Of a stretch of DNA of 64,000 nt, positions 47,406-59,941 are shown piece by piece. The notes under the pieces were generated by a model. The model saw nothing but the letters and a program-made list of their open reading frames with translations, was not told the origin of the DNA and ran no database searches. Origin of the DNA: Sporodiniella umbellata (Eukaryota > Mucoromycota > Mucoromycetes > Mucorales > Rhizopodaceae); contig JAIXMR010000031.1 in the NCBI GenBank assembly GCA_025677835.1, positions 151,040-215,039 of the forward strand. Direction: 5' to 3'. How positions within the stretch are numbered: position 1 is the stretch's first letter; every line of letters begins with the position of its first letter. The translations under genes and the position numbers were made by a program.

Positions 47406-49798
47406 TTATTCTAGCTCTTGGCTGTTTTTTTCTCCTTCAAAAGCTTGGATACCGTCCTGTCTAGCTATCTCCTTTTGAAGTAGCTCTGGAACATTTTTTC
47501 TAGGCAAACAACACTGGTCCTGTGACGAGTCTAGCTTATTTTGTTTCCATCCACCCTCTTTTTTTAGAATGCTTTGGCTCTGAAAGTAGTCATTTATTGT
47601 GTTGGGACTGAGCGTCGGCTTTGGTGTTTTGATAGGCACAAAATCAATAGCACAGTCCCTGTCATCTGTAAAATAACTCGAATAAACACGACGCAAGGCC
47701 AGATGACGCGCCTTAATGTACTCTAATCCCATCTGCTTCCAATCAAGCAAGTCAGAAAGACGCTCGGTACGGTTGCGCTGATTAATACGTTGACGCCTAG
47801 TCTTTTGACAAAATCGAAACATCTGCTCACTTAGTTGCTGTATAGACTCCTCGGTTGACTTGAGTCTTCTATCCACAACATAGATACCGTAGTCTTCACA
47901 GTTTTCGATATTTTCTTCCATAAAACAGCCAAACCCGGAAAGGTTGGTTGTGATAGAAGGAACTCCCATGACTGTACATTCAGCTGATGGATACCCCCAT
48001 GGCTCATAGTAAGAAGGAAAGACACCAAGATGGCAACCACGTACAAACTCCTCATAGTCGAGACTGATTAAAGGATTATTGGCATTTAAAAACTCTGGAT
48101 GAAATATAACTTTGACACGATCTTTGGATTTGTTATTGAGTCCCAGTTGACTCAACTGGTGGGTAATAGGGTCAGTGCCATCCTCCTCCATATTATAGGT
48201 TACAACAGGTGGCAAACGATCGGTCTTTAATGCAAAAACCCGACGCTTTACCAAAATGAGATCTTTCTCTGAAAGAAATAACGAACAATCGATGTTTTCT
48301 TCTCCTCTTAAGGCACTTTCGTACATGCGTTTACCTATACGTTGCTGTATATCATTTACAGTTTCCCTTAGTTGCTTTGTAAGAGCTTGCCCTTTTAATG
48401 CTTCAACATTAAGCGACTGTGTGGTCGCTGGCATCACAATGAATACTACCACTGTTGTTTTTGAATTGGCGGCCTTCAGACGACGATTCAGTCCTAAGAG
48501 ATGGCCTTAATATACTTGATACAGGTTAGATACTTACTTTTCAAAGACTTGAGAAATATATCTACACCTTTATCACGGTATTCATAACGGCCAGCTGTAA
48601 ACAAATAGAGGGTGTTATCCAGGTCAAAGTCGTAGTGCCCATAGAAATGTCCACGAACAAAATCGTTAATCTTTTCTTTGCTCAAAGCGTGTCTATTTTG
48701 GAACTCATGAACAGACTGAAATTTGACAACATTTAAACCGTTTGGAAGTACGCCATCTAATGAGCCTGTCAGTTTCTAGACTACTTACTAGTGAAACCCT
48801 CATACCTGGTTTGCGTTTTAGCAAATGTTCGCTTTCATAGGCTGTAATATGAGATACAGTCGTAAAAACATCTGCACAATGTGTGGCTCCTCTTTCAATA
48901 CAATAACGATGATAAATCCCTCGCTTTCCAGCTTCAAGGTCCACATCAAAATTCTGGAGGTTGTTGTAGAATTCGCTTGAGCTACTTGATAAACACCGAC
49001 CAAGCAAAGTAGCATGCGTAGTGAATACTGTTGCCACATCGGTTTTGCGGATTTTTATCAATGGTATGGCCACCCCCGCCAGCCACTCATGAAAATGAGC
49101 GATAATTGCCGGTGTTTTTGACTCCTGGAAAGCATGTTGCTCATTGTACTGTATTATAGAAAGATAGAACACAAAAATAAATAAATGGAATGGGTGTACA
49201 TTGACCAGGTAAAAGGGGGGGATAGGTCAGTAAATACAAAAAAAAAAAAGTTTCTCGATAATGTATTTGAATTACCTGTTTCGAAACTTCATCTAGAAAC
49301 CATGCTATCAAATAACCAAACAAAACTGCTTCATTTGCCTCTTCATCGTTTGGCGGCGACGGAATACCTGCAACGTTCCATAGGTTTTCTTTCCACTCAG
49401 CAAGCTTATTGGATACACTGCCGGTATCGAACAATAGTACATAAGGTGCCCCTTCGACCAACCAGCGACCAAAGATATACTTTACTCCTTGGGAAGACAT
49501 GACATCTAGAGTTTGTTTTAAAGGCTCTATAGGAGGCTCTAATGTCTCAACTTCCATCGGTGCCGTTTTATAAGACAGCGGACCGATTAAGCAATATCTG
49601 TCACCAAATTCTCGTACCGTCATAGATGCTTTAGTTTTTATAACTGTATATATACTACCCACTAATTAACTAAGGTTACTAAAGGGCGTACGCGACCAAA
49701 ATGCATTGACAAAATTTTGTTGGTACTCTGCCTTTGTTTGCTACTTCCCAGGCAATTTCAAATAAAACTGGCCGGTAAACATCTTTATAAGGAGCCAT
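47406..49798 (-). CDS. Glycogen synthase (GT3, Gsy type)
   Basis: A 703-residue protein from five exons (49732-49798, 49276-49661, 48806-49148, 48538-48765, 47406-48493). The start [22 protein letters not shown] is recovered only by joining exon 1 through a GC-AG intron (donor AAAG|GCAGAG at 49731), which gives the family join [18 protein letters not shown]. Core blocks are [73 protein letters not shown] and, in the acceptor half, [29 protein letters not shown]. It elongates alpha-1,4-glucan from UDP-glucose. A basic regulatory patch ([20 protein letters not shown]) resembles the Glc6P-binding arginine helix. Regulation by phosphorylation of the C-terminus is likely by family. Confidence 0.94.
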
Positions 49799-50063
49799 CC
49801 GTCAAATTGTTCAAGGAAAAACAAAGAAAGAAAAAAAAAAAAAAAAAAAAAAAAAAACAAACCGTCATACGCTTTTATCGGATACAATCAAGATTGGGGA
49901 GCTGGTTGATTTGTTGAATTGTACCACTGTATCACTACTAGCGACTTTGGGGGGTCTCTTTTTTTGTTTCCAATAAAAACGAATGCCAAATAACAAGACT
50001 CTGGTTAGCTTTTTGTTTTATCCTCAAACTATAGTTTTTTTTTTTTACTTGACAGTAAATAGA

Positions 50064-50120
<57 letters not shown>

Positions 50121-50868
50121 TTAGCTATCTCTTCGGTTTATGTTGCTCCAAAAAAAAAAAAGGGGTTGACTAGAAGTGGATCAAGCGATGCAGTATATAT
50201 ACAAAGTGGAATAAGAAAAACTGGTTCCTTCAACTTCATGATACGGTAAATGGAAACTTTCCAATGTTTATTATATCACTCTTAGTCGTATTTATACTAA
50301 CAGCGATTCTATTTCTATAACAACCTGTCTTTAGCTATATAACCAACTTCAAAAAAAAAGCCAAAATTCAACTGGATTACCAGCAGTGGACATGGTGTTT
50401 TGGGGCTTAATAGCCCTATGAGTAGCAACTTGATATCAGCATCTCATTATCCAAAACAAGTTTATCCTGCTTGACAGTCTGGGAAAATACACAAGTCTAA
50501 ATGTAATGCCGCTTTGGCAGGAAAAATACGTCAAAAGCTTTATTTTGCTAATATGCATAGTTTCAGTATCTACTAAAGGAATATGTCTTTACCAATGCAC
50601 TTTGCAAGTATCTCAAAGAACATTTGCGGTATTCTTTAGAGAATATCAAAGAAAAAGCGAGCAACGGTAGAAATTCAAAGCTATAACACCAAAACAATAG
50701 CAACAAAACATACGTTACTGTTTTTAAAAACGAAGGTATATATAGTAAAAAAAAAAAAAATGTACAGCATAAAGGATAAACAAAGAGCTAGTTTTGTACA
50801 TGGCGTCTGAACTTTATTTTGTTCGCTGTTTTTTTTTTTTTTTTTTATATGTATATATATTTTACAAG
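49799..50868. other. Intergenic region
   Basis: A 1.07-kb spacer upstream of glycogen synthase and downstream of the MBP1-like gene. It has an A25 tract at 49831-49857, a 50-bp (CT) repeat, and A/T runs. No gene seen. Confidence 0.65.
50069..50118. repeat. (CT)25 microsatellite
   Basis: Perfect alternating CT over 50 bp; the purine strand reads GA. It may adopt triplex structure or bind GAGA-type factors. It is the longest perfect dinucleotide repeat in the window. Confidence 0.9.
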
Positions 50869-52755
50869 TTAATTTGAGTCTTCAATTTCTGCAGGTGTAG
50901 AGAGTAATTCATCAAAAGAAGACAAAAGCGGTAGTAACATTAGATCTACATTTTCGTACGATACATTGCAACACATGGAAATCAATCTTTTATATTTCTG
51001 ATGCCGCTTGCTTGGTGTTTGTAGTTTTAATTGAACTAACTCTTGAACACGTTGTTTGTGAAGTCGCTTCAAACCACTGTATTCGCTCAATAAATTGTCT
51101 AATAACAACTCGTCACATTGTTCCTGCTGAATTTCTTCTTCACAAAAAAGCCCTTCTAGAGCTTCTTTTTGCAACGCATGTGTTTGCATTGTTAAAACTT
51201 TAGATAACCTTAAAGATTCCTCCTCTAATTTTTGCATTCTCGCTGAATCGAATTGTATCTGCTCTAGAGTATGTTGAGTACCAAGGAGCCTCTTTTTTGT
51301 CAATACCAACTCATTTTTTTTTTCCTTTATAAGGTTGTCTTTTTGAACCAAATCCCTTTCGTAATTACTTGCAAAACCGTCAAACATATGCGACACAACG
51401 GGAGGCTTTTCATTTACAACGATAGTCTTAAATAAATCCTCTACCTTTTCTCTTAAGGCAGACCTTTCTTTTGTTTCTGTTCTATTAAGATCCAGTAGGC
51501 TTTTTGTTCCGTTCCCTTTTTCTGTTTCAACCATATAATCTGTTGCCGCCATGCCCTCTTCATTCACAATTTCTGCACTTGCACCAGCCTCTATTAAAAG
51601 CCTAACCAACTTTTTGTTCCCAATTCTTGCTGATATATTCAAAGCAGTGTCACCGTATATATCCTGAACATTCAAAATAGATATTAGCTCTGCGATATTG
51701 TTGTGTTCTAATGTTTCAATCAAACACTCCATATAGTATCTTGACGCATGAACCTTTCCTTTCCAGCTAGCTGTAGATGCAACATGATGAAATACAGTTT
51801 GGTCTTTTTTGTCGATATTAAACATTGTCTTCTTTAGCATGTTTATCAAAAATAAAAACGATTTCGAATCAAAGTTGTTTGTAAACAGTACACTTCTCAT
51901 GAGGGCTGTCTGACCTTTGTAGTTTACTCTATATATGTCTGCTCCTAAATCAACTAGAATATTGACAAGGTTGAGTCGACCCATCGCTGCAGCCCAGTGT
52001 AGACTTGTATGCCCTTCGTCATCAATAATTATGTTCACATCCAAGTCGGTTGGGGGATTGACCAAGATCATAGGGACACCCGGTTCGTCTGATATAAAAT
52101 ACTGAAGTAATTGTTGTGCGTATGTTGGCTGTTGACCATCTTCTAAGCCAAATGGAAAAGGTTGTTTTCTTTTTACCATTCTCGATTCTTGATCTACTGA
52201 CTTGTCTTCATCGATCTGTCCTCCTGTTTCCGGATCTAATTTTAGTTTTTTTGTTTTCTTTTTCTTTGATTCGGTGGTCTTGGGCACTTTAGGAATCTTG
52301 GGCTTTGTTGTAAATGTGTGTTTTGGAGCTAATGGGGGGCTTATGTCTCCTTGTATGAAATCGAAAATAGGCTTGAGTAGAAGGTGTACTTTGTATTGTT
52401 CAGCTAATGCTACGCCACGTTCAAAGGGTACCCAAGTCCCTAATTAACAAACCTGGTTACTGAGTCGCGCAAAAACAAAAACAAAAGAAAAAAACATAAG
52501 CAAGAGAGGAATTATACCCTACCCACCTTGATATTTGCCATAACCGCCTTGCACCTTTTCATGACATCCTGTTTGCACCTCTCTCTCCAGTATGCGAGTA
52601 CGCTGTGGTTTGTCGAATTCTGCCACTTTAAGTATTTGTGTTGCATTTAAATACGAGTCTTTTCTTCTTTTCATAACGGCCGTTTCTCTACAGTTCATTT
52701 CATACACAGGAACACCAGAATAGGTTGCTTTGTATATTTGTACTGAATCTGTCAT
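50869..52755 (-). CDS. MBP1/Res-type APSES transcription factor with ankyrin repeats
   Basis: A 599-residue protein from two exons (52527-52755, 50869-52439). The N-terminal APSES (KilA-N) DNA-binding domain reads [55 protein letters not shown]. Central ankyrin repeats are [32 protein letters not shown] and [22 protein letters not shown] long C-terminal coiled coil ([13 protein letters not shown] onward) is the heterodimerisation region. Together these define the Swi4/Mbp1/Res1 family that drives G1/S transcription through the MBF/SBF complexes. A basic Lys-rich NLS ([10 protein letters not shown]) follows the DNA-binding domain. It shares a 177-bp divergent promoter with Rab5. Confidence 0.93.
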
Positions 52756-52932
52756 TTAAATTATGCAGAGAAAAAATGAAAGAAAAAAAAGCTATTATTA
52801 TGATAACCACGTGCGGCTTTTTTTTTTCTTTTTTTTTTTGTATATAAAATTTAAAGGTTTCTTTTTCCTACCTCCTTTTTTTCTTTTTTCTTTTCTTTCT
52901 TCTTCTTTTTTTGTGTTACTTTTTATCATTCA
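52756..52932. promoter_or_regulatory. Short divergent promoter between MBP1-like and Rab5 genes
   Basis: Only 177 bp separate the two divergent start codons. It contains the E-box CACGTG at 52808-52813 and pyrimidine-rich tracts on the Rab5 side. I see no canonical ACGCGT MCB site, so autoregulation by MBF is not supported here. Confidence 0.5.
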
Positions 52933-53923
52933 ATGGAATCATCAACAGATATAGTAACAGGCTCAGAGACATCTCCAAATGTTGGAAAAATGAAGCATGT
53001 AAAGCTTGTTTTGTTAGGTAGAAGATATTTCCTCAGTGGTTTTTACGAATATTTTTGTGTACTTGCGTTGACTAAAAAAAAAAAACATGATAGGGGAATC
53101 CGCAGTAGGAAAATCCAGTATTGTTCTTCGATTCGTTAACAGGCAATACTTTGATAATAGAGAGCCAACGATTGGAGGTATGGGCGGTTGTTTTTCCCCT
53201 CTTCTTGAGAAAAGGGGGTTTGTATTTGATTACCCCTAACTTATTTCATATACTTGTTTTTTTTTAGCTGCTTTTTTGACTCAAAAATGTTGTGTGGAAG
53301 ACCGTTCGATTAAATTCGAAATTTGGGATACAGCAGGCCAAGAGCGTTTCCATTCGCTTGCTCCCATGTATTATCGCAACTCGCAGGCAGCCGTAGTTGT
53401 GTACGATATTACAAAAGCAGTAAGTTTAAAATGCATATTCATAAAGTCTTTTAAAATAACATTATCCCTGCAGTCCACTCTCGATAAAGCAAAGTCGTGG
53501 GTTAAAGAGCTACAACGACAAGCCAACTCCGACATTGTAATAGCCCTAGTAGGAAACAAACTTGACCTGGTAGAAGACCAAAACGGAGAACCCTTGATTG
53601 ATAGCGAACATGAAAGACAAGTATTAAAAGAAGATGTACAAGCTTATGCAGAAGATGCTGGTCTTTTATTTCGTGAAACAAGCGCAAAGTCTGCATATAA
53701 CATTGATGAAATTTTTACTTCTATAGGTAGGCTCAATACGAGAAATAGCTCTCTTTGCTGATAACATGTTCTTGTTTTGCCTACGTTAGCTCGAGAAATA
53801 CCCTCAGACAGTACCGGATCGTCAAACAATAGAGGTACATCAAACGGTAGAAATAACCTTATCAACGGTACGCAGTTGGGGCAATCGCTTACTCCAGAAA
53901 ACTCCAACTCTTGCGCTTGCTAA
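52933..53923 (+). CDS. Rab5-type small GTPase
   Basis: About 235 residues from five exons. G motifs are present: P-loop GESAVGKSS (split by an intron after the first Gly), switch I PTIGAAFLTQ, switch [24 protein letters not shown] (GNKLDLVED) and SAK (TSAKSAYN). The combination AAFLTQ and [23 protein letters not shown] is diagnostic for the Rab5/Ypt51/Vps21 group. It ends SNSCAC, giving a C-x-C geranylgeranylation signal. It acts in early-endosome fusion. An insert of about 15 residues ([16 protein letters not shown]) lies after the NKLD motif, as in some fungal Ypt5 proteins. The junctions KA|STLDK and SI|AREIP were placed by frame. Confidence 0.94.
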
Positions 53924-55159
53924 TTGGATAGGAGTTTTTCAATACTAAAATACCCACCTTCTTTGCACTTTATATCATTTTTTAACTAACATTTTGAATA
54001 AACTTCTCAAACTTCAAAAAATGGTTAAAGTCCTTTAATTTGAGGCCAATGCTGTTCGTTTTCTGGCATTTAGACTATACCAAAGCCTTTTTTTTTTACT
54101 GCTTTCTGAATTAATCTTAGTAACAACAAAAAGTTACAATGCTTTTCAATAGTTTTTTTTTTTTTTGGAAATAAAAAGCTATTCCGTCCAATAAAATGCC
54201 TTAATTCTATTTAGAGAATTTCTAAAAATGAAAAGCCTGAGTTAAAAAATGAATTGATGGCACTCCAGAATTAGATCAAGTCCTCTAGTATTCTTAATTC
54301 TTTACTAGCTTGGCTTTGCAAAAAGAAAAGAAAAATATTTATGAAATTATTTCGTTTCACGAATTCAAACATCTTTACTTGATTGGAACCGACTGCCAAC
54401 AGACAACTGTGTCGGTTACAGCTTTTATCTCTTGCAGTATATTTAACGTTCACGTTGACTTGACAAAATCCGAGTATGTTAGCTTAAAGACTTGAGTATC
54501 TTTGTCAAAACAGGCTGATTGACATTTTTAAAAAGTGTCTAACCTCACTACATTATTAGCTAAGCAATAATGAATTTTATCTTCTGTACTTTATCTCAAA
54601 AAAAAAAAATTGTTGTATTAATCACTTCAATAGCCTACAGAGAGCAACAAATATTGGAACAAAAACTTTCAAAGACGAAATGACTTGTAAAAAGCAAATT
54701 TTTGATTCAGACCATGAAAATTTCAGTACTTTCAGAGAATTGATAGCAGTATAAAAGACTATAGTCGTAAAGGGAGAAATTTCATAATCAAAAACATGGG
54801 CGATACTCATCTACCGCTAATATTTATGAGCATAGAACTTTTCAGCTCTGCATCTGCTATTATCATCAAGCAAAACACCCAAACCCAGGAAACCTATGAT
54901 ACCTGAATCTCTTCATTTGACTGTAAAATACGAAAGAGCAATTCAAAATAGAGGCGTAGTGCCTACTTGTACTATTCATGTTTTAGAATCAATAGTTTAA
55001 TATACTATGTCAGTATATTTTAGCTTAATATTCAAGTTTAGAAAAGAGCGAGTGTTGTGAGAGTTTTTGAACTAGGTACAGTCTTTATTTTTCTATTGCC
55101 CTTATTGAAGTTTTATATACAGTTTTAAATGACACCTAAAGTTGTTTTGTATCTTTTAG
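53924..55159. other. 1.2-kb convergent intergenic region
   Basis: Between Rab5 and the multicopper oxidase stop. Open frames of about 60 codons have no family features. AT-rich; no gene seen. Confidence 0.65.
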
Positions 55160-57088
55160 CTAAAGCTCTAAATTTTCCTCTTCGTTTTCGGACTCCCCAA
55201 AAATGCTTGAACTATCCTCGGCTTCTTCATCGTCCTCACTGCTTTCTTCCGTCGTACTATCATAGTCATCTTTTTCGTCTTGGTCCTCATCTTCATCATT
55301 TTCTTCTTTGCTTTCGTCGGCTTCTGAACCCTCAACGCTTCCCTCAATTGGTATAATGACTGGATTTGGAGTGACCTCAAAAATTACCATCTTTCCTTGT
55401 AGCATATGCTCTGTAATATGACAATGAACCGCCCATACACCAGGATTGTTCTAGAAAAAAAAGTTAAAAAGTGCTTTCATACAATCAAGGGAGAACTTCT
55501 TTACCACAAACAATCTAACTTTTGTCCAACCACAGTGCTCAGGTCCGCTTTCGATATCGGGGTATTGCATAGTAACGTCTTGAAGGATGGGTTCTGGATA
55601 GGTTATACTGTCCTTTTGCGCTGTTTGACTGTACTTCCCAGTACCTTGAGATAGCAGGTAATGGGCATGGCCATGAGTGTGCCATGGATGAGCGGTACAT
55701 ACACCATCAGGGTTTCTTACATTTTGAAATACAATGTCTATCACATCGCCAATTCTCATGGGGTATGTAAGATGGTTTGATGAAAAACCATCTGTAGAAT
55801 TTATTTTGCCCAAGTCTGGATCAGCAGTTACTTTTTTTAAAAGAGACGTAGTAGTATTCCCCCAAGAGCGGTGCAGACGGCCATTACCCTTAAATGTAGT
55901 AATATTATTTGACAACTTTACTTGCTGCATTTCCAGAATTAAGGTTCGAGTTGTGCTGACAGACAGAACTTCAGAAGCACTGGAGGCATAAGGCCTAATT
56001 TGGGGTAAAAACCATCCAGCAGGCATAGGCGGAATAGTACTAACAGAGGGACTAGGTGCTTTCATAACCTCAATCTTAGAAGCATGGACCTTGCCGGAAA
56101 CATAGCGAATGAAGCCAAATCCATTTGGAGTAAAAGTCTTTCCTCCTACAGCTCTCCACTTATAAAAGGAATTGATAGGAAACATTGTGCCATCAGTGTA
56201 GTTTCCCGTCTTTATCAATACAGATAATCTTCTCCCAGGAACAAGTTCTGCGTGGTCAATTAAAATAGGCTTGACGTATTCGCTGTCGTTTTCAATTAAA
56301 GTCATATTATGATTAGGTATCATAACACCAAGCATACGAAATGTGAGTGCGCCTATAAGTCTAAAGCGATACACCATATTAGGTTCAACGTCGATAACAT
56401 GAAATCCTCTACAATCATCAGATGTTTGATTGCTTTTATATACAGACTGTCCATTTAGGAGAATGCTATCTGATTCAATTGGGGTTGTAAAATGGGGCCC
56501 AGTATAATATTCTCCCCTTTCGTACCCATCCTTATGCCACCATTCTGAGTACTGAAGAATTCTCTCGTCATCATATTTATAGGGCCCTTCTTTGATCTCA
56601 TTTTTCTCTTCTGACAACATTCTTTTTTGGGCTTGAAGTAGGGCTTCTTCGGTATCGTATACAATTAACGGCCCTTGAATAGTGTCATCTTGAGTTCCCA
56701 CATGAGCATGGTAGTAAAAAGTGCCTGTCTGGTTGATTATTTGAAAATTATGAAGGAAACTTTCTCCTGGTCTAATGGGATTTTGTGTAATACCAGCTAC
56801 ACCATCTGCACCATTACTGTTCATTTGATAAATCCCGTGAAAATGAATACTTGTGCTCTCTTTGGTGCCAATACTATTCTTTACAAGCACTTTGATTTTA
56901 TCGTTTTTTACCATACGAAGGGTAGGGCCAGGAAATTGACCATTTACTACAAGAGAGCTAAACGACTGGCTAGAGCAATCCGGGTTCAGATCTTTTCTTT
57001 CCACATTCAGCACAAAATTTCTTGATTTCTTAGCAAACGCACCATATACCATTAGCAGATGGAGAGCTATTGTGTAAAATAATCTCAT
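55160..57088 (-). CDS. Secreted multicopper oxidase (laccase/ascorbate-oxidase-like) with a strongly acidic C-terminal tail
   Basis: A 624-residue protein from two exons (55505-57088, 55160-55450; 54-bp intron). It has a signal peptide (RLFYTIALHLLMVYGAFA). Copper ligand motifs are complete: SIHFHGIYQ, YYHAHVGTQ, HPWHTHGHAHYLL and, across the intron, VHCHITEHMLQGKM, where Met follows at the axial type-1 position. Cupredoxin domain 1 begins FVLNVERKDLNPDC. There are several N-glycosylation sites. After the last cupredoxin domain comes an unusual tail of about 75 residues made almost entirely of Glu, Asp and Ser (EEDEDQDEKDDYDSTTEES). The substrate could be phenols, ascorbate or metal ions; I see no Fet3-type transmembrane anchor. 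Confidence 0.92.
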
Positions 57089-57150
57089 AGCTTAAAGAAT
57101 AAAAAAATAGTTTTAAAGTACAAAAAGAAAAAAAAAGCCTTTGGTTTTGC

Positions 57151-57158
57151 ATTTATAT
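57151..57158 (-). promoter_or_regulatory. TATA box of the multicopper oxidase gene
   Basis: On the minus strand TATATAAA lies about 65 bp upstream of the ATG at 57088, in the usual core-promoter spacing. Confidence 0.5.
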
Positions 57159-59072
57159 ACCCTTTTTTTTTTTTGTAGAAAATCCTAGTATATGTCTAAA
57201 TATACATCTGACTATCCAACAACCAAACAAAGCGGGCAGTAAACCAAAATTTCAAATAAGGCTGTTTTTCAGTTTATTTTTGATATGCAAATAAAACTTT
57301 TTTTTTGAGCAGTTAGATAACCCCAGTGTATTTAAAATTAGAGCCTTTTTAGTGATAGAAACTGGTTCACTAAATAAATTAAAAAAAGCCCATCGCTTGA
57401 GATTGGCAATAACTTTTATGTGGAGCAATTTATCAAATACTTACAACAGCTGATGGCAAACTATCTATACCCGAATTTTTTCTGATCTTAATAAACTTCA
57501 TCTCATCAGGATTTTCTGTGTTGCTGTGCTTTTTAAAAACAAGCATTAGTAAAACAATGTATATGTAAAAATAGAGACTCTACAGAGAAAACACGATTTG
57601 TCAAATGTACCCACAGGACCTAACAATAGTCGCGTGTTCATTAGATTTATTTTTACTACTTTTAACATAATTTCTACGCTTTAACCCAAACCGGAAGAAT
57701 ACGCACAAACAAGTTTGAGTTTGCAAAGTTGCGGAAACTGAACTTTAAAGAACTGTCTATATAAAGAAATACAAGCTGTATATAAAACGCAACCAAGGTA
57801 CAGGATATCTATGGTAGCTTTCGCCAGCCAGCTGAGTACTTTTATAATTCTTATGGACTTTAACTGATAAACGATTGAACGTTATTTATTAGATATATCT
57901 AGTATACAACACTCAAAACGAGGGCCTTTTTTGTCGCAATAAACCTGGATTTGTTTGTAATATCACCTCAATTGTAACAGGTTTGAAAATTTGGACAGGT
58001 TTTTTTTTAAAAAAAAAAAGAAAATCAAAAGGTTTGCCTTAACACTCGATTTGAGTTTATGTCTTTCTGAATAGGTTGCTAGCCTTTGTACACAACAAAA
58101 ACTATAACAAAAATGAAGTATTTTCTGTGTAGTAATATTATTTTCTAAACCTTTTAAAAAACTCAGTAAACAAGAGCTGTTCCGGCTTATTTGTATTTGT
58201 TTTAAAACGAACAGATATCTTTACGTGAAACAACTTTATATTTGGCTTTCTTTGTCATTATTAATAGAAAAACGAAAGATAAAGGACGAATTAAAGAAAA
58301 GTCCTGTAAATTTGTGACCTAATAATAGATGTTTTTGAAAACAAGATAAAAATAAAACAAAGAAGTAGCTGAGCGCTTTGCTGAAACTAACAGTATAATT
58401 TAATTCGTTAAGCAAGTAAAATAAAGATAAGCTTGTTTTTTGAAACATCTAGGACTGTATTTCTTTTTTGCTAAACCTATCATAATTAAGGCAACAAGGC
58501 AGTATGAGCAGGCTTCGTATAAGTGAAACATAAACAAAAAAAAAAACCCTTTATAGCAATCATTTATATTAGATATAATCCGAGCTGCTGGTTCCCTAGT
58601 TTTCTAGACCTACTTTCCATAAAACCCTTAACCGAAAAATTTTATGCGCCCCTTTGTATACCTGACTATCACTGTTGAAAACTTCTCTTAACTATTTTTG
58701 AAGCACATATGTAGCTCAAAGCAGGTCTGTGGTAAGATAAAAGCGGGAAGTAAAAAATACTGCAACATCTGTAGATACAAGTATAAATTTCTAAAAAAAA
58801 AAAAGTCCGTGGTATATTTTACTGTTTGTTATTTGCATGATGCATTTGCCTCTTGCACCTCTTACTGTTTAATAATACTGGTATTCAAATTTATTTATAT
58901 ACATGTCAACTTTCAGTGTGAGTTTATCTACTGATTTTAAAACACAATTACAACCCAAAAGCTTTAGGATCCTACTCACTTGCTCAGAACCTCTGCATTT
59001 TTGAGTCTCGTAAATAAAGCGAGCTCTTTTTTTTTAAAAAAAAGGTAATGCTACTATAAAAAAAGGGGGAAC

Positions 59073-59124
59073 GTATTATACAGTATATGTTAATATACAG
59101 GGATTTTGCCCCTTTGTATAATAC
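59073..59124. repeat. Imperfect hairpin-forming inverted repeat
   Basis: Ten-base arms GTATTATACA and TGTATAATAC flank a 32-bp loop that itself holds short complementary words (AGGG/CCCCT). No function can be assigned. Confidence 0.5.
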
Positions 59125-59456
59125 AATGTATAGTTCAACTTTTACTATGTACACATTGCCAAGCCTGCTAATACCAAATCAACACATTTTCGCTTGACTG
59201 TCAAGTTGAAAAACGAAAAGAAGGCAAAGTGTTGTAGTCATTTAAACCTTCCTCAGTTTACAAATACTTATACAACAAAGCTTTTCACCTATCGTAGATA
59301 TCAATGAATATTATGGTAATTTTATAAGTTTTGTGGGGGGTTTTTTTCTTTTATTTGCTATTTCGCAAACTTCAATGGTTGTTGTTGACGTTCTTGTGCC
59401 TTTTATTGTTATCTTTTGATGCATTGTCTCATTTTGAGTTCAGTTTTCCAGTTTTT

Positions 59457-59941
59457 CTAGCAAGTGGGCTTTTGCTTTTCGAACTTCACACCAGGAACAT
59501 TGTGGGGATGGAAAGCGCGCTGTAAAAAAAAACTGTTTAGAATTTTGTCTTTAGTTTTTCTCGTAAGTTGTACCTGGGCATCAGCGTAAGCATCACCAAA
59601 TCCCCAACCGGCAGTAAGAGCAATCGGCCAGCTACGCTCTACAAATTTATAAGTAACGACAAACACATATATATACATGCAAAAAACTATACTCACTTTT
59701 AAAAAGTAATGCAGAAGCAACAATGCCAACACTTAAGCCCAAGCCAGTCTTTACAACAAAATTGGAGACGGTGCGATCCCACTGTATAATTCCAGGTTAA
59801 TAACTAGATTGACTAAATCTTTTTCGCTAATTGCTTGTTATTCGAAAACAAAAAACAAAAACAAAACAAAACAAAATAAAATAAATATTTGACCTTTTGC
59901 GTTAAGATTTCTTCACTAGGAATCCTGTTTTCTGTTGACAT
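59457..59941 (-). CDS. MIC10: MICOS subunit Mic10
   Basis: About 88 residues from four exons (first 59894-59941), found only by joining exons: MSTENRIPSEEIL, then KWDRTVSNFVVKTGLGLSVGIVAS, KRSWPIALTAGWGFGDAYAD and RAFHPHNVPG. These give two membrane spans with the glycine motifs that characterise Mic10 (GLGLSVG in span 1; GWGFG in span 2) and a short loop with positive residues (KKRS) between them. Mic10 oligomerises through these motifs to bend the inner membrane at crista junctions. It is divergent from the EF-hand gene. Length matches the family (about 90). Confidence 0.9.

Larger units (their letters stand above)
57089..59456. other. 2.4-kb intergenic region
   Basis: Upstream of the multicopper oxidase and downstream of Mic10. 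No supported gene. It contains T-A palindromic tracts near 58000-58019 and 59027-59043, and a 10-bp inverted repeat GTATTATACA/TGTATAATAC at 59073-59124. A 13-bp word GCCCCTTTGTATA occurs twice, near 58647 and 59107. Confidence 0.65.
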
